Shown piece after piece: positions 27,014 through 34,499 of a stretch of 64,000 nt of DNA. This DNA comes from Veillonellales bacterium (GTDB lineage Bacteria; Bacillota; Negativicutes; Veillonellales; Dialisteraceae), in the NCBI GenBank assembly GCA_944390485.1, contig CALXPQ010000005.1, positions 106,225 to 170,224 of the forward strand, read 5' to 3'. Numbering within the stretch: the stretch's first letter is position 1; the number at the start of each line of letters is the position of its first letter. Both the position numbers and the translations under genes were made by a program. Below the pieces are notes generated by a model. It worked only from the letters and a program-made list of their open reading frames with translations, had not been told where the DNA came from and did not search any database.

Positions 27014-27031
27014 AAAGGTACCTGCTTTTTT
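26982..27031. repeat. Right direct repeat flanking the AT-rich insert
   Basis: Partner of 25584-25630. The hairpin arm changes are compensatory (A-T pairs in the left copy, G-C in the right), so both copies still fold. Confidence 0.75.
26995..27031 (+). terminator. Terminator at the end of the AT-rich insert (right copy)
   Basis: AAGCAGG / CCTGCTT stem followed by TTTTTTG, overlapping the end of the coding frame. Confidence 0.85.
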
Positions 27032-27218
27032 GATGGGCTCTGCGACGTGGGCGAATGCAGGAACATGTCCGCACCTAATGGATTTTCACTGCTTTCCGCC
27101 TGGTATTCGTCAGAATACGATGGAAAATATGTCAATTCCCGGTCATCTCGTGATGCTGCCTGCGTTCTGTAATTTTAGGCAGTGGTCATCCCTGTTACAG
27201 AAGACAGAAAGGAGACTG

Positions 27219-27404
27219 ATGAATGGGAAACGAAAAAATGCGCTGCTGCGGCAGATTGGCGGGAAGGTCGCGTATTACCGGAAACTACGGGACCTCACGC
27301 AGACGGCGCTGGCCGAACGGGTGAACGCGCTCGAAGCGCGGAACGCGGAGCTGGAAGCGAAGGCCTCCGGCCAGTCCGCGGAGGGCGAACCAGAAACGGT
27401 CTGA
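27219..27404 (+). CDS. Truncated XRE-type DNA-binding protein
   Basis: 61 residues. It contains 'IGGKVAYYRKLRDLTQTALA', which matches helices 1-2 of an XRE/Cro HTH ('...YRKLRGLTQEELAERV...'). It then breaks off where the recognition helix should be and goes into an alanine/glutamate helix ('LEARNAELEAKASG'). AAAGGAGA lies four bases before the ATG. It may be a remnant of a regulator or a deliberately short protein. With half an HTH, specific DNA binding is unlikely. It sits in the rearranged region beside Sel1 genes. Confidence 0.5.
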   Translation: MNGKRKNALLRQIGGKVAYYRKLRDLTQTALAERVNALEARNAELEAKASGQSAEGEPETV

Positions 27405-27437
27405 TCCTCTCTCGCCTCTTTCTTACAGGAATCTCTC

Positions 27438-27470
27438 AAACAGGGACCCTCCCCGGGCCCCTGTTTTTGC
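27438..27470 (+). terminator. Terminator behind the truncated XRE gene
   Basis: AACAGGG / CCCTGTT with GC-rich extension, followed by five T. Confidence 0.8.
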
Positions 27471-27597
27471 GTGCCGGGAAGGTTTCTCTACCGCACGGAA
27501 ACGCCCGAAATTTCCCGCCCCGCTGTGTGAAAAAATCCGGGTGGACAAAAGCGCGGGAATAGACGGCCTATGGTGCGGATTTGCCGCCGTCCTGTCA

Positions 27598-27626
27598 TGG
27601 TCACGGCGCGCGCTTTCCCGTATACT
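27598..27626 (+). promoter_or_regulatory. Promoter of the second Sel1 gene
   Basis: TGGTCA (27598-27603), 17 bases, TATACT (27621-27626), 46 bases before the start codon. Confidence 0.6.
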
Positions 27627-27671
27627 GGAGACAGGAATCCATGCGGGCTGCCGGAGAGAGGAGGAGCGGAG

Positions 27672-28919
27672 ATGGGACGGTTTTTCAGAGACGCCGTGGA
27701 GACGGCGATCCAGTGCATCTATTACGACCTCGGCGCGGGCCGCGGGCAGGAGGGGTACCGGCTCCTCGGGGAGGCGGCCGAGGCGGGGGACGCCGACGCG
27801 TACTGCCTGCTCGCCCGGTGCCTGTACGGGCCGGAGTACACCTGGCCGGGGCACCGCTTCCCCACGGACGAACCAATGGGCGACGCGCTCATGCGCCAGT
27901 CCGTGCTGCGCGGCAGCGCCATCGGCACGCTCATCTCCCTGCGGTGCGGCGTGATGAACGAGGAGCTGGCGCAGGCCATGCCCTTCGCCAGCCTCCGCGA
28001 GGCGTTCGACGAGGTGCTCGGCAAGGCGGAGCAGGGCGAGCATTTCTGCGAGATGGTCATAGGGAACGTCTATTACTGGTGGGATTTCCTGCTCATCGAA
28101 GGAAAAGCCCCGGAGGATTTCCCCTCAGAGGAGGAATTCCACGCGTACGTGCGGGAACATGCGCTGCGCTGTGAGGACTGGTACTGGCGGTCTTTCCGGG
28201 GCGGGATCTCCGCCAGCGGCATCAATCTGGCCCGCCTCTATGCCGAGGGGGAGGAGGATCTCATCCCGCCGCGGCCGGAGAAGGAGCTCGAGCTGGAGCG
28301 CTGCGGCGCGGAGCTGGGCTACCCGCCCTGGCAGTATCTCTACGCGTGCGACCTCTACAACGCCGGCCGCCGGGAGGAGGCGTCCGTCCTCTTCCGCCAG
28401 GCCGCCGACGCCGGCGAGCCCCGCGCCTTCTACAACACGGGTTACATGTACGAGCAGGGCACCGGCGTGCCGCAGGATTACGCCCGCGCCGCCGAGTATT
28501 ACGCCCGGGCGCTGGACGCGCCGTCCGCCTCTTCCGCGTACCCCGCCGCCCGTCTGGGCATGCTCACCTACATGGGCTACGGTGTCCCGAAGGACCGTGA
28601 CCGCGCCTTTCAGCTCCTCCAGTGGGCCGACGACCGGGGCTGCCGGACGGGCATCTTCTACCTCGGTCTCTGCTATTTCTACGGCTACGGCACGGAGCAG
28701 GACTACGCCCGCGCGCGGGAGTGCTTCGAAGCCTTCCCCGGCGACGATCCCGACAAGTGCTATCTCCTCGGCTGGATCTACTGCAACGGCCAGGGCGCCC
28801 CGGAGGACATCCCCCGCGGCGTGGCGTGGCTCCAGAAGGCAGGCGATCACCCGGCGGCACAGGAGGAACTGCAGCGCTACCGCCAGACCCGCTTCACCCG
28901 CCGCTGGGTCCGGAAATAG
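27672..28919 (+). CDS. Sel1-repeat protein
   Basis: 415 residues, cytoplasmic. Sel1 units are clear in the second half: 'FYNTGYMYEQGTGVPQDYAR', 'RLGMLTYMGYGVPKDRDR', 'FYLGLCYFYGYGTEQDYARA' and 'YLLGWIYCNGQGAPEDIPR'. The N-terminal 200 residues are more divergent helical hairpins. It probably binds a partner protein, which is unknown. Start chosen at 27672 (AGGAGG upstream). The last 404 bases are repeated at 32098-32501 at about 97% identity, evidence that a second full copy once existed. Confidence 0.8.
   Translation: MGRFFRDAVETAIQCIYYDLGAGRGQEGYRLLGEAAEAGDADAYCLLARCLYGPEYTWPGHRFPTDEPMGDALMRQSVLRGSAIGTLISLRCGVMNEELAQAMPFASLREAFDEVLGKAEQGEHFCEMVIGNVYYWWDFLLIEGKAPEDFPSEEEFHAYVREHALRCEDWYWRSFRGGISASGINLARLYAEGEEDLIPPRPEKELELERCGAELGYPPWQYLYACDLYNAGRREEASVLFRQAADAGEPRAFYNTGYMYEQGTGVPQDYARAAEYYARALDAPSASSAYPAARLGMLTYMGYGVPKDRDRAFQLLQWADDRGCRTGIFYLGLCYFYGYGTEQDYARARECFEAFPGDDPDKCYLLGWIYCNGQGAPEDIPRGVAWLQKAGDHPAAQEELQRYRQTRFTRRWVRK
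28516..28919 (+). repeat. Left copy of a 404-bp direct repeat (3' end of the Sel1 gene)
   Basis: Matches 32098-32501 without gaps. By my reading there are about eleven differences, all transitions. Similarity stops right after the stop codon. Confidence 0.9.
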
Positions 28920-28932
28920 GGCAATAAATATA

Positions 28933-28961
28933 AAACGGCACCCATCACGGATGCCGTTTTT
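28933..28961. terminator. Terminator behind the Sel1 gene, usable from both sides
   Basis: ACGGCA-CCCATC / GATG-CCGT stem, TTTTT on the plus strand and TTTATATTT on the minus strand. Confidence 0.8.
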
Positions 28962-29004
28962 ATTTGAAAATTTTCAGAGAAATTTTTTTGCCGAAGATTC
29001 CGCG

Positions 29005-29103
29005 CTATGAAATCCACCGGCCGAGCGTGCGGATGAAGCGGCCGAGCCGTTTGAAGACAGCCCCAAAGGCGTAGACGCAGCAGAAGGCGCTGAACGGGAT
29101 CAT
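29005..29103 (-). CDS. Possible 32-residue basic hydrophobic peptide
   Basis: A short frame reading 'MIPFSAFCCVYAFGAVFKRL' then an amphipathic R/G/I-rich tail. It lies between a TATAAT (29134-29139, minus strand) and a terminator. The AT-rich unit has no other content. The only purine-rich motif (GGAAG) abuts the ATG, so initiation would be weak. It resembles small membrane-active peptides in composition, but there is no family match to lean on. Confidence 0.3.
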   Translation of the reverse strand: MIPFSAFCCVYAFGAVFKRLGRFIRTLGRWIS

Positions 29104-29221
29104 CTTCCGAAAAACGTTGATGAACTTTAATCTATTATAATAACTTCATCTGGTATGCTCTTTTCCCCAGGTAAATTTCATCTATAATGACTCATTCAAA
29201 AGCATTGTCTCATACAAAGCA

Positions 29222-29256
29222 AAAACGACTTCAGCGCCGACAGCTGAAGTCGTTTT
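29222..29256. terminator. Terminator behind the 46-residue orphan gene
   Basis: Fourteen-base stem AAAACGACTTCAGC / GCTGAAGTCGTTTT, bidirectional in form. Confidence 0.9.
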
Positions 29257-29257
29257 C

Positions 29258-29398
29258 TTAGTTCCTTTTACGTTGCTGGTAACGGTTCTTCGGTATCCGC
29301 AAGGGGAACGCCTTCAAGCCGTAGTTTCGCGCATAAATGCGTTTGCCCTTAACCGTAATGAAAGAAACATATATGGTAACATACTCTTTATCTTTCAT
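29258..29398 (-). CDS. Small conserved-looking orphan protein (46 residues)
   Basis: Begins MKDKEYVTIYVSFITVKGKR and continues with a basic 'IYARNYGLKAFPLRIPKNRY'. It has a two-strand beta look and no membrane segment. A very strong AGGAGG lies eight bases before the ATG, and a clean terminator overlaps the stop. I believe such short proteins recur in Firmicutes, but I know of no function. A long imperfect inverted repeat (about 29428-29510) lies in its leader. Confidence 0.6.
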   Translation of the reverse strand: MKDKEYVTIYVSFITVKGKRIYARNYGLKAFPLRIPKNRYQQRKRN

Positions 29399-29427
29399 GC
29401 GGCCCCCTCCTTTCTCAAGGAAAGTGC

Positions 29428-29510
29428 CCTCTTGTCTTCATTAAGCAGCCATGTTATACTCGGAGTTGGTGAACGTAAGTATAGTCGGCATGCCGCTTAA
29501 CTTACCAAGA
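29428..29510. promoter_or_regulatory. Long imperfect inverted repeat in the leader of the 46-residue gene
   Basis: CCCTCTTG pairs with CAAGAGGG across about 70 bases. Inside it TTAAGC-GCC-ATG pairs with CAT-GCC-GCTTAA, and TATACT with AGTATA. The result is an almost complete 80-base hairpin. It could be a structured leader or the trace of a palindromic mobile repeat. Confidence 0.5.
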
Positions 29511-29512
29511 GG

Positions 29513-29545
29513 GCCAGCCACATAAAAATGTGGTTGGCTTTTCTT
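29513..29545 (+). terminator. Plus-strand terminator facing the DUF5343-like gene
   Basis: GCCAGCCACA / TGTGGTTGGC stem followed by TTTTCTT. There is no obvious plus-strand gene before it, so an unannotated short transcript from the inverted-repeat region is possible. Confidence 0.65.
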
Positions 29546-29546
29546 G

Positions 29547-30326
29547 TTACAATTCTTCTTTCAAATTTTTAAGAAAAGCAGGCAACATATTTTCAATATA
29601 CATCATAATATAATCAATATCCTTTTCTGTTACTTCCGCAGGAATATAAACTTTGGCGGTTGCTTTTCCAAGCGTTGGAATTTCAAAAAAATAACCATCC
29701 TTTGGGGCCGGAGATTTTTTCGTTTCCGTTACTTCATTCGTGATTTCATCATTTTTTTCTATTTGCGTCTCGGATTCAGCATTTGTCGGAACTGCCGATT
29801 CACGCTTATCCATATGCAAAACGCCATTTTCTAACAATCCCAGAAAATCCGCACTTTCAATGAAACATTTCGCTGCGGTATCCTTTACCTGTTTGATGAT
29901 CCGATATCGATTCATCAGGATATTTCCCAATTGACTTTGAACCGGAACCGCTTTATCATTAAATTCCTCAATTAATTCCTGGTATAATGGAGGATTTTGG
30001 AAAGCCTCGATTAAAAGTTTTTGCGATTCTTCTTTTCCTGCATTAGGATACAAAATTCTTTTAGCTAAATCCGTTAATTGGATGGTATTTTTACTCGTAT
30101 CAATAAGGCCAAACTGTTTAGAAGCGCTCAACCGACATCTAAAACTCTTCGTCGTAGAGCTAGTCAGTCCCATAGACTTTAGCACACTATCATAAGAGAC
30201 AGATCTTCCTCCCAGTTTATCGATTCTTTTGACAAAATCAAGACTTTGAGAAATCGAAACCGCTGGATACGCCGCACTCTTCTCGTACATTCTTCTCTCT
30301 TTCGAGGTTTTATTCGGATCAGCCAT
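29547..30326 (-). CDS. DUF5343-like winged-helix protein
   Basis: 259 residues, AT-rich. The N-terminal 120 residues ('YPAVSISQSLDFVKRIDKLG', then 'SKQFGLIDTSKNTIQLTDLA') look like the winged-helix module of DUF5343 proteins, often found with restriction or other defence genes. The C-terminal part is acidic/polar, ending in an amphipathic helix. Regulation or nucleic-acid binding is a guess. SD AAAAGGAGG and the promoter (TTGAAA-17-TATAAT) are excellent, so the gene looks alive. It lies beside the truncated hsdR. Confidence 0.6.
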   Translation of the reverse strand: MADPNKTSKERRMYEKSAAYPAVSISQSLDFVKRIDKLGGRSVSYDSVLKSMGLTSSTTKSFRCRLSASKQFGLIDTSKNTIQLTDLAKRILYPNAGKEESQKLLIEAFQNPPLYQELIEEFNDKAVPVQSQLGNILMNRYRIIKQVKDTAAKCFIESADFLGLLENGVLHMDKRESAVPTNAESETQIEKNDEITNEVTETKKSPAPKDGYFFEIPTLGKATAKVYIPAEVTEKDIDYIMMYIENMLPAFLKNLKEEL

Positions 30327-30349
30327 TTCTTTTTCCTCCTTTTAGCGCC

Positions 30350-30378
30350 ATTATATCATTGGGATTTAAAAATTTCAA
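30350..30378 (-). promoter_or_regulatory. Promoter of the DUF5343-like gene
   Basis: TTGAAA (30373-30378), 17 bases, TATAAT (30350-30355) with extended TGA. Confidence 0.85.
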
Positions 30379-30548
30379 GTGAGCTTAAAATAAGATTCTG
30401 GATAGTTTCGAGCTGCAAGTTTGGGATTTTTCAGTTAATTCGTTTGTGTATTTTCAAATTTTGTTCGTTAAAATCAAATTCTGTGAGGGTTTCCTCTTCT
30501 TTTCTGACATTAAAACCATTTTTACAAACAGAATTTCATTTAAAACAT

Positions 30549-30577
30549 AAAAAGAGCAGGCATCACACCTGCTCTTT
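30549..30577 (-). terminator. Terminator behind the hsdR remnant
   Basis: GAGCAGG / CCTGCTC stem followed by TTTTT on the minus strand. Confidence 0.85.
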
Positions 30578-30589
30578 CTTCTGCCCGCT

Positions 30590-32097
30590 TCACTGCTTCC
30601 CGTACGGCTCGACCGTCTCGGCTGCTTTGGCAGGGGCGGGGTTCGGGACGGCGCAATGGCCATGGAGGATGAAGGAGCGGAGCTGCTTGTCTGCCTGCAT
30701 CTTAAGTGCGAAGGGGGAGAGGGGCTTCCCGGCAACGGACTCGAGGAAATTCTTTGCCCGGGTCATGTCCATGCCCTTCTTCAGCTCCGTCAGATCGTCG
30801 TAGGCATTGATGGTCTTCTCATCCGGATGCCGGTCCATGAGGCGGCGCAGGCGGTCTTCGTCCACGCCGATGAGTGCGGCGAACTGGTGGATCGCGTCAT
30901 GCTGGGCGCGCTCCATGTATTTCGCCAGGTACCAGCGAAACGTTTTGTCCCCGGACACGTGGATCGTATTGTCCCGGATGTCGTTCAGGAAACTTTCCGC
31001 GTAGCGCTGCTCCTCCCGGGAGAGGCTCGCAAAGGACCGGTGCAGCTCCGCCAGCACCCCGTCCGTCTCCTCTGCATTCTGGAGCGCCTTCAGATATTTG
31101 CGGAAACGGGACGTCATGTACGCCGTGTCGATGCGGTCCGTATTGATCTCCATCAGGTACGGGTCGATCTCGTAGGGCACATCTTCGCTGACCCCGGTGT
31201 CACGCTCGTCCTCATTGCCGGTGAAAAGCTCCTTGTACCGGAGCGCCAGCCGGAGGTAGTCCTGCTCCTTCAGCTCGACCGTGATGGTCTCCTCCGGCTC
31301 CGTGTCTTCCGCGTCGAAATGGTAGGATTCCTCCTGCCATCTGAATCCCTGTACCTTCGCCGCTTCCAGATGTTCATTGTACTTGCGGAACTCGCTGGCA
31401 AAAGCCCCCCGCTCCGTCTTGTCCTCGGGGATGCTGGAGAAATCCGGCACGCCCGCCTGCGTGAAAATATCCCGGATGCGCGCCGCCGTTTCATTCATCC
31501 GGCGCAGATTCACCCGCAGCTTGTCCACAAAGAGCCCGTACGGCCGGTTCCCGGAGTACAGCCGGAACGCATCCTCCACATTTTTCTTCATCGTGTGAGG
31601 CTTCCGGTAGTACCGGATGATGCCGAACGGCTTGTCCTGCCCGAAGATGCGGTTCGTCCGTGAGAAGGCCTGGATCAGCTGCTCATACTTCAGCACCTTG
31701 TCCAGATAGAGCGCATTCAGCCACTTCGAGTCGAAGCCCGTCAGCATCTGGTCCACCACGATGAGCAGGTCCAGCTCCTTCTCCGGCGTCTTCTCCACGC
31801 CGCGGTAGGCTCCCTTGTGCGCCAGCCGCGCCGCCACATCCTTCTTGAACGAGCCGTACTGGGACATGTCGAAATGCATATGGTACTGCTCGTTGTACGC
31901 CTCCACGATCTCCCGGATGCCTTCTTCCTTCTCGATAGCTCCCGCCTGCCCGTCCGTAGACGGATCGAAGACCGCCGTCACGCGAAGCTTCGGCCCCATC
32001 TCTCGGAAGAGACGGAAATACCGTACCGCCTCGGGGATGCTCGACGTGGCGAAGATGGCATGGCACTTCCCGTTGTGCGAGATCGTGAGCCAGCTGA
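30590..32097 (-). pseudogene. hsdR: Type I restriction enzyme R subunit, C-terminal remnant
   Basis: About 500 residues of a protein normally around 1,000. What remains is the second helicase lobe ('HAIFATSSIPEAVRYFR', 'LLIVVDQMLTGFDSKWLNAL' and 'LIQAFSRTNRIF', motifs IV-VI) and the HsdR C-terminal domain. The nuclease domain and motor motifs I-III are gone. The reading frame ends abruptly at the junction with a Sel1-gene fragment at about 32097. No hsdM or hsdS is present. It cannot restrict DNA and is presumably dead. High GC content like the host. Confidence 0.9.
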
Positions 32098-32501
32098 ACG
32101 CGCCGTCCGCCTCTTCCGCGTACCCCGCCGCCCGCCTGGGCATGCTCGCCTACATGGGCTACGGCGTCCCGAAGGACCGTGACCGCGCCTTCCGGCTCCT
32201 CCGGTGGGCCGACGACCGGGGCTGCCGGACGGGCATCTTCTACCTCGGCCTCTGCTATTTCTACGGCTACGGCACGGAGCGGGACTACGCCCGCGCGCGG
32301 GAGTGCTTCGAAGCCTTCCCCGGCGACGATCCCGACAAGTGCTATCTCCTCGGCTGGATCTACTGCAACGGCCAGGGCGCCCCGGAGGACATCCCCCGCG
32401 GTGTGGCGTGGCTCCAGAAGGCAGGCGATCACCCGGCGGCACAGGAGGAGCTGCAGCGCTACCGCCAGACCCGCTTCACCCGCCGCTGGGTCCGGAAATA
32501 A
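32098..32501 (+). pseudogene. Sel1-repeat gene, 3' fragment (second copy)
   Basis: 404 bases encoding the last 134 residues of a Sel1 protein, differing from the intact copy by about four residues. It has lost its promoter, start and N-terminal two thirds. The fragment keeps its own downstream terminators. Confidence 0.9.
32098..32501 (+). repeat. Right copy of the 404-bp direct repeat
   Basis: Partner of 28516-28919. The left end of this copy coincides with the break in hsdR. Confidence 0.9.
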
Positions 32502-32556
32502 ATCTCAAAGCGAGGCCTCACCGGTCCGCTTTTTTCGTCCGGAACCGGACACAAAA

Positions 32557-32587
32557 AAGAAGCACAAGAAATGTTGTGCTTCTTTTT
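32557..32587 (+). terminator. Terminator behind the Sel1 fragment
   Basis: AAGAAGCACAA / TTGTGCTTCTT stem plus T-run. Confidence 0.85.
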
Positions 32588-32697
32588 CATTTCCAGCCGC
32601 GGTGCGCCTCTAAAGGGGATATTCTCATTTCGCATCCAATTCAATCCCCTATTCCCTCTCATTTTTTCTGTATGTGGTGCGAACAGGGTGCGAAAAC

Positions 32698-32731
32698 GAA
32701 AAAAGGCATTCTCACAAAGCCTGAGAATGCC
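32698..32731 (-). terminator. Terminator of tRNA-Gly
   Basis: GGCATTCTCA / TGAGAATGCC stem followed by TTTTTT on the minus strand, ten bases after the tRNA. Confidence 0.9.
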
Positions 32732-32740
32732 GATAAAATC

Positions 32741-32815
32741 TGGAGCGGATGAAGGGAATCGAACCCTCTACATTCAGCTTGGGAAGCTGACGTTCTACCG
32801 ATGAACTACATCCGC
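32741..32815 (-). tRNA. tRNA-Gly (anticodon CCC)
   Basis: 75 bases with encoded CCA. Acceptor GCGGATG/CATCCGC and anticodon stem TCAGC/GCTGA with loop TTCCCAA are perfect, and the T-loop is TTCGATT. It reads GGG codons. Confidence 0.95.
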
Positions 32816-32841
32816 GCATTCGATTTACGAGATATATTGTA

Positions 32842-33330
32842 TCACATCTGCCGCGCGCTGCCAACCGGGACCGCGGCGCGGCCGCGGCGGAGGAGGCGGG
32901 CCAGGGGGAGGGCGGCCGCGGCGTTGAAGGCCATGCCCGGGAGGGCCGCCAGGACGAGCGCGGGAAATCCCCCGCCCAGCACGTCGGCGAGCACGGCGCG
33001 GGCGGCGAGGGTCCCCGCGGGACCGGCGAAGAGATAGAAAAGCCGCCCCTCTCCAAGGAGGCCGTACACCGCGCCCACGGCGAGGCGGAAGGTCAGGGCG
33101 ACGAGCGCGTGCGGGGCCGCGGCGGCTCCCGTGAGGAGGGAGAGCGCTGTGACGAGGATGCCTGCGGCGAAGTAGATCCGGAAGCCGAAAACGCCGCAGA
33201 GGGCCACGGCGAGCGGCGCGGAGAGTTGGAACTCGCTCCCCGGCACGGGGGACGGCAGGCGCAGAAGGCCCGCGGTAAAGAGGAGCGCCGAGAGGAGCGC
33301 GGTCTCTGTGAGGGCGCGGGCGCTTCTCAT
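32842..33330 (-). CDS. Small membrane protein in the biotin operon, possible ECF-type S component
   Basis: 162 residues, five to six membrane helices. 'FQLSAPLAVALCGVFGFRIY' and 'LALTETALLSALL'-type N-terminus resemble substrate-binding (S) components of ECF vitamin transporters, but it is not clearly BioY. Its ATG overlaps the bioF stop as ATGA, so it is translated with bioW-bioF. Context suggests uptake of biotin or a precursor such as pimelate; this is inference. Confidence 0.5.
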   Translation of the reverse strand: MRSARALTETALLSALLFTAGLLRLPSPVPGSEFQLSAPLAVALCGVFGFRIYFAAGILVTALSLLTGAAAAPHALVALTFRLAVGAVYGLLGEGRLFYLFAGPAGTLAARAVLADVLGGGFPALVLAALPGMAFNAAAALPLARLLRRGRAAVPVGSARQM

Positions 33331-34499
33331 GCGCCTCTCCCCGGCCAGTGCCGGATGAGAATGCCCGCCGCTTCGTCGATCTCCGCTTCGGTGTGCGCCG
33401 CGGTGACGGTGAGGCGGATACGGCTGGTGCCTTCCGGCACGGACGGCGGGCGGATGGCGGAGAGGAGGAGCCCGTCCGCGCGGCACGCGGCGGCGAAGGC
33501 GACGGCTTCCTCCGGATCGCCCATGACGATGGGCAGGATGGGCGTCGGCCCGGGGAGAAGCGGCAGGCCTGCTGCCTCGAGGGCCCCGCGGAGGCGGGCG
33601 GTATTCCTGCGGAGGCGGGCGAGGTACGTCTCCGGCGACGCTTCGAGCAGGCGGAGCGCGGCGAGGGCGGCGGCCGCCGTGGCGGGCCCGATGGCCGTGG
33701 AGAAAATGAAGGGACGGGACCGGTTCCGGAGCCATTCGATGACGGGCCGGGAGGCGCACACGAAGCCCCCTTCCGCGCCGAGAGCCTTGCTGAGGGTGCC
33801 CACCTGCAGATCGATGACGCCGGACATGTGCCAGTATTCGGCGGTGCCCCGGCCGGTCTCCCCGATGACGCCGGTGGCGTGGGCGTCGTCCACGAGGAGG
33901 CGCGCACCGTACGCATGGGCGAGCTCCGCCAGCGCGGGAAGATCGGCCACGTCGCCGTCCATGCTGAACACGCCGTCGGTCGCGATGTACCGCTCGCCCG
34001 CACAGGGCGTCTCCGCGAGGAGCCGCGCGAGGGCGGCCATGTCGCTGTGCGGGTAGACGGCCACGCGGGCGCGGCTGATGCGGCACCCGTCGATGAGGCT
34101 GGCGTGGTTCAGGCTGTCGCTGAAAATGACGTCGTTCCGGTCCGCGAGGCCGTAGAGGACGCCCAGATTCGTCATGTACCCCGTATTGAAGACGAGCGCC
34201 GCCTCATAGCCTTTGAAGCGGGCCAGCGCCGCCTCGAGATCGGACAGCTCGAAGGACGCGCCGGAGGTAAGCCGCGCGCCGCCGGAGCCGGTGCCCCACC
34301 GGAGGGCGTCCCGCGCCGCCGCGATGACCGTCGGCTCGTGGGTCATGCCGAGGTAGTCGTTCGAGTGGAAGACGAGGCAGGACGATCCGTCCCGCCGGAG
34401 GCCGCGGGAGGCGCTTTCCATGCGGAGGTCGGAAACGGCGCGGTATTCGCCCCGCGCGCGGACGGCGCCAAGCGCCGCCGGGATGTCTGCGAGTTTCAT
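33327..34499 (-). CDS. bioF: 8-amino-7-oxononanoate synthase
   Basis: 390 residues, PLP enzyme joining pimeloyl-CoA and alanine in biotin synthesis. Motifs: 'GSGGARLTSGASFELSDLEA', 'FNTGYMTNLG', 'DSLNHASLIDGCRISRA', 'VDDAHATGVIGETGRG', and the PLP lysine in 'VGTLSKALGAEGGFV'. Its start overlaps the bioW stop (ATGA). The later genes bioA, bioD and bioB are not in the window. Confidence 0.95.
   Translation of the reverse strand: MKLADIPAALGAVRARGEYRAVSDLRMESASRGLRRDGSSCLVFHSNDYLGMTHEPTVIAAARDALRWGTGSGGARLTSGASFELSDLEAALARFKGYEAALVFNTGYMTNLGVLYGLADRNDVIFSDSLNHASLIDGCRISRARVAVYPHSDMAALARLLAETPCAGERYIATDGVFSMDGDVADLPALAELAHAYGARLLVDDAHATGVIGETGRGTAEYWHMSGVIDLQVGTLSKALGAEGGFVCASRPVIEWLRNRSRPFIFSTAIGPATAAAALAALRLLEASPETYLARLRRNTARLRGALEAAGLPLLPGPTPILPIVMGDPEEAVAFAAACRADGLLLSAIRPPSVPEGTSRIRLTVTAAHTEAEIDEAAGILIRHWPGRGA

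Noticed and set aside
25584..27031. Insertion sequence (IS element) for the AT-rich block
   Set aside because: No transposase, no terminal inverted repeats; the flanking repeat is a functional terminator about 46 bases long, not a short target duplication.
31815..32501. 228-codon plus-strand Sel1 'gene'
   Set aside because: Its first 95 codons are antisense to hsdR; only the Sel1 3' fragment from 32098 is meaningful.
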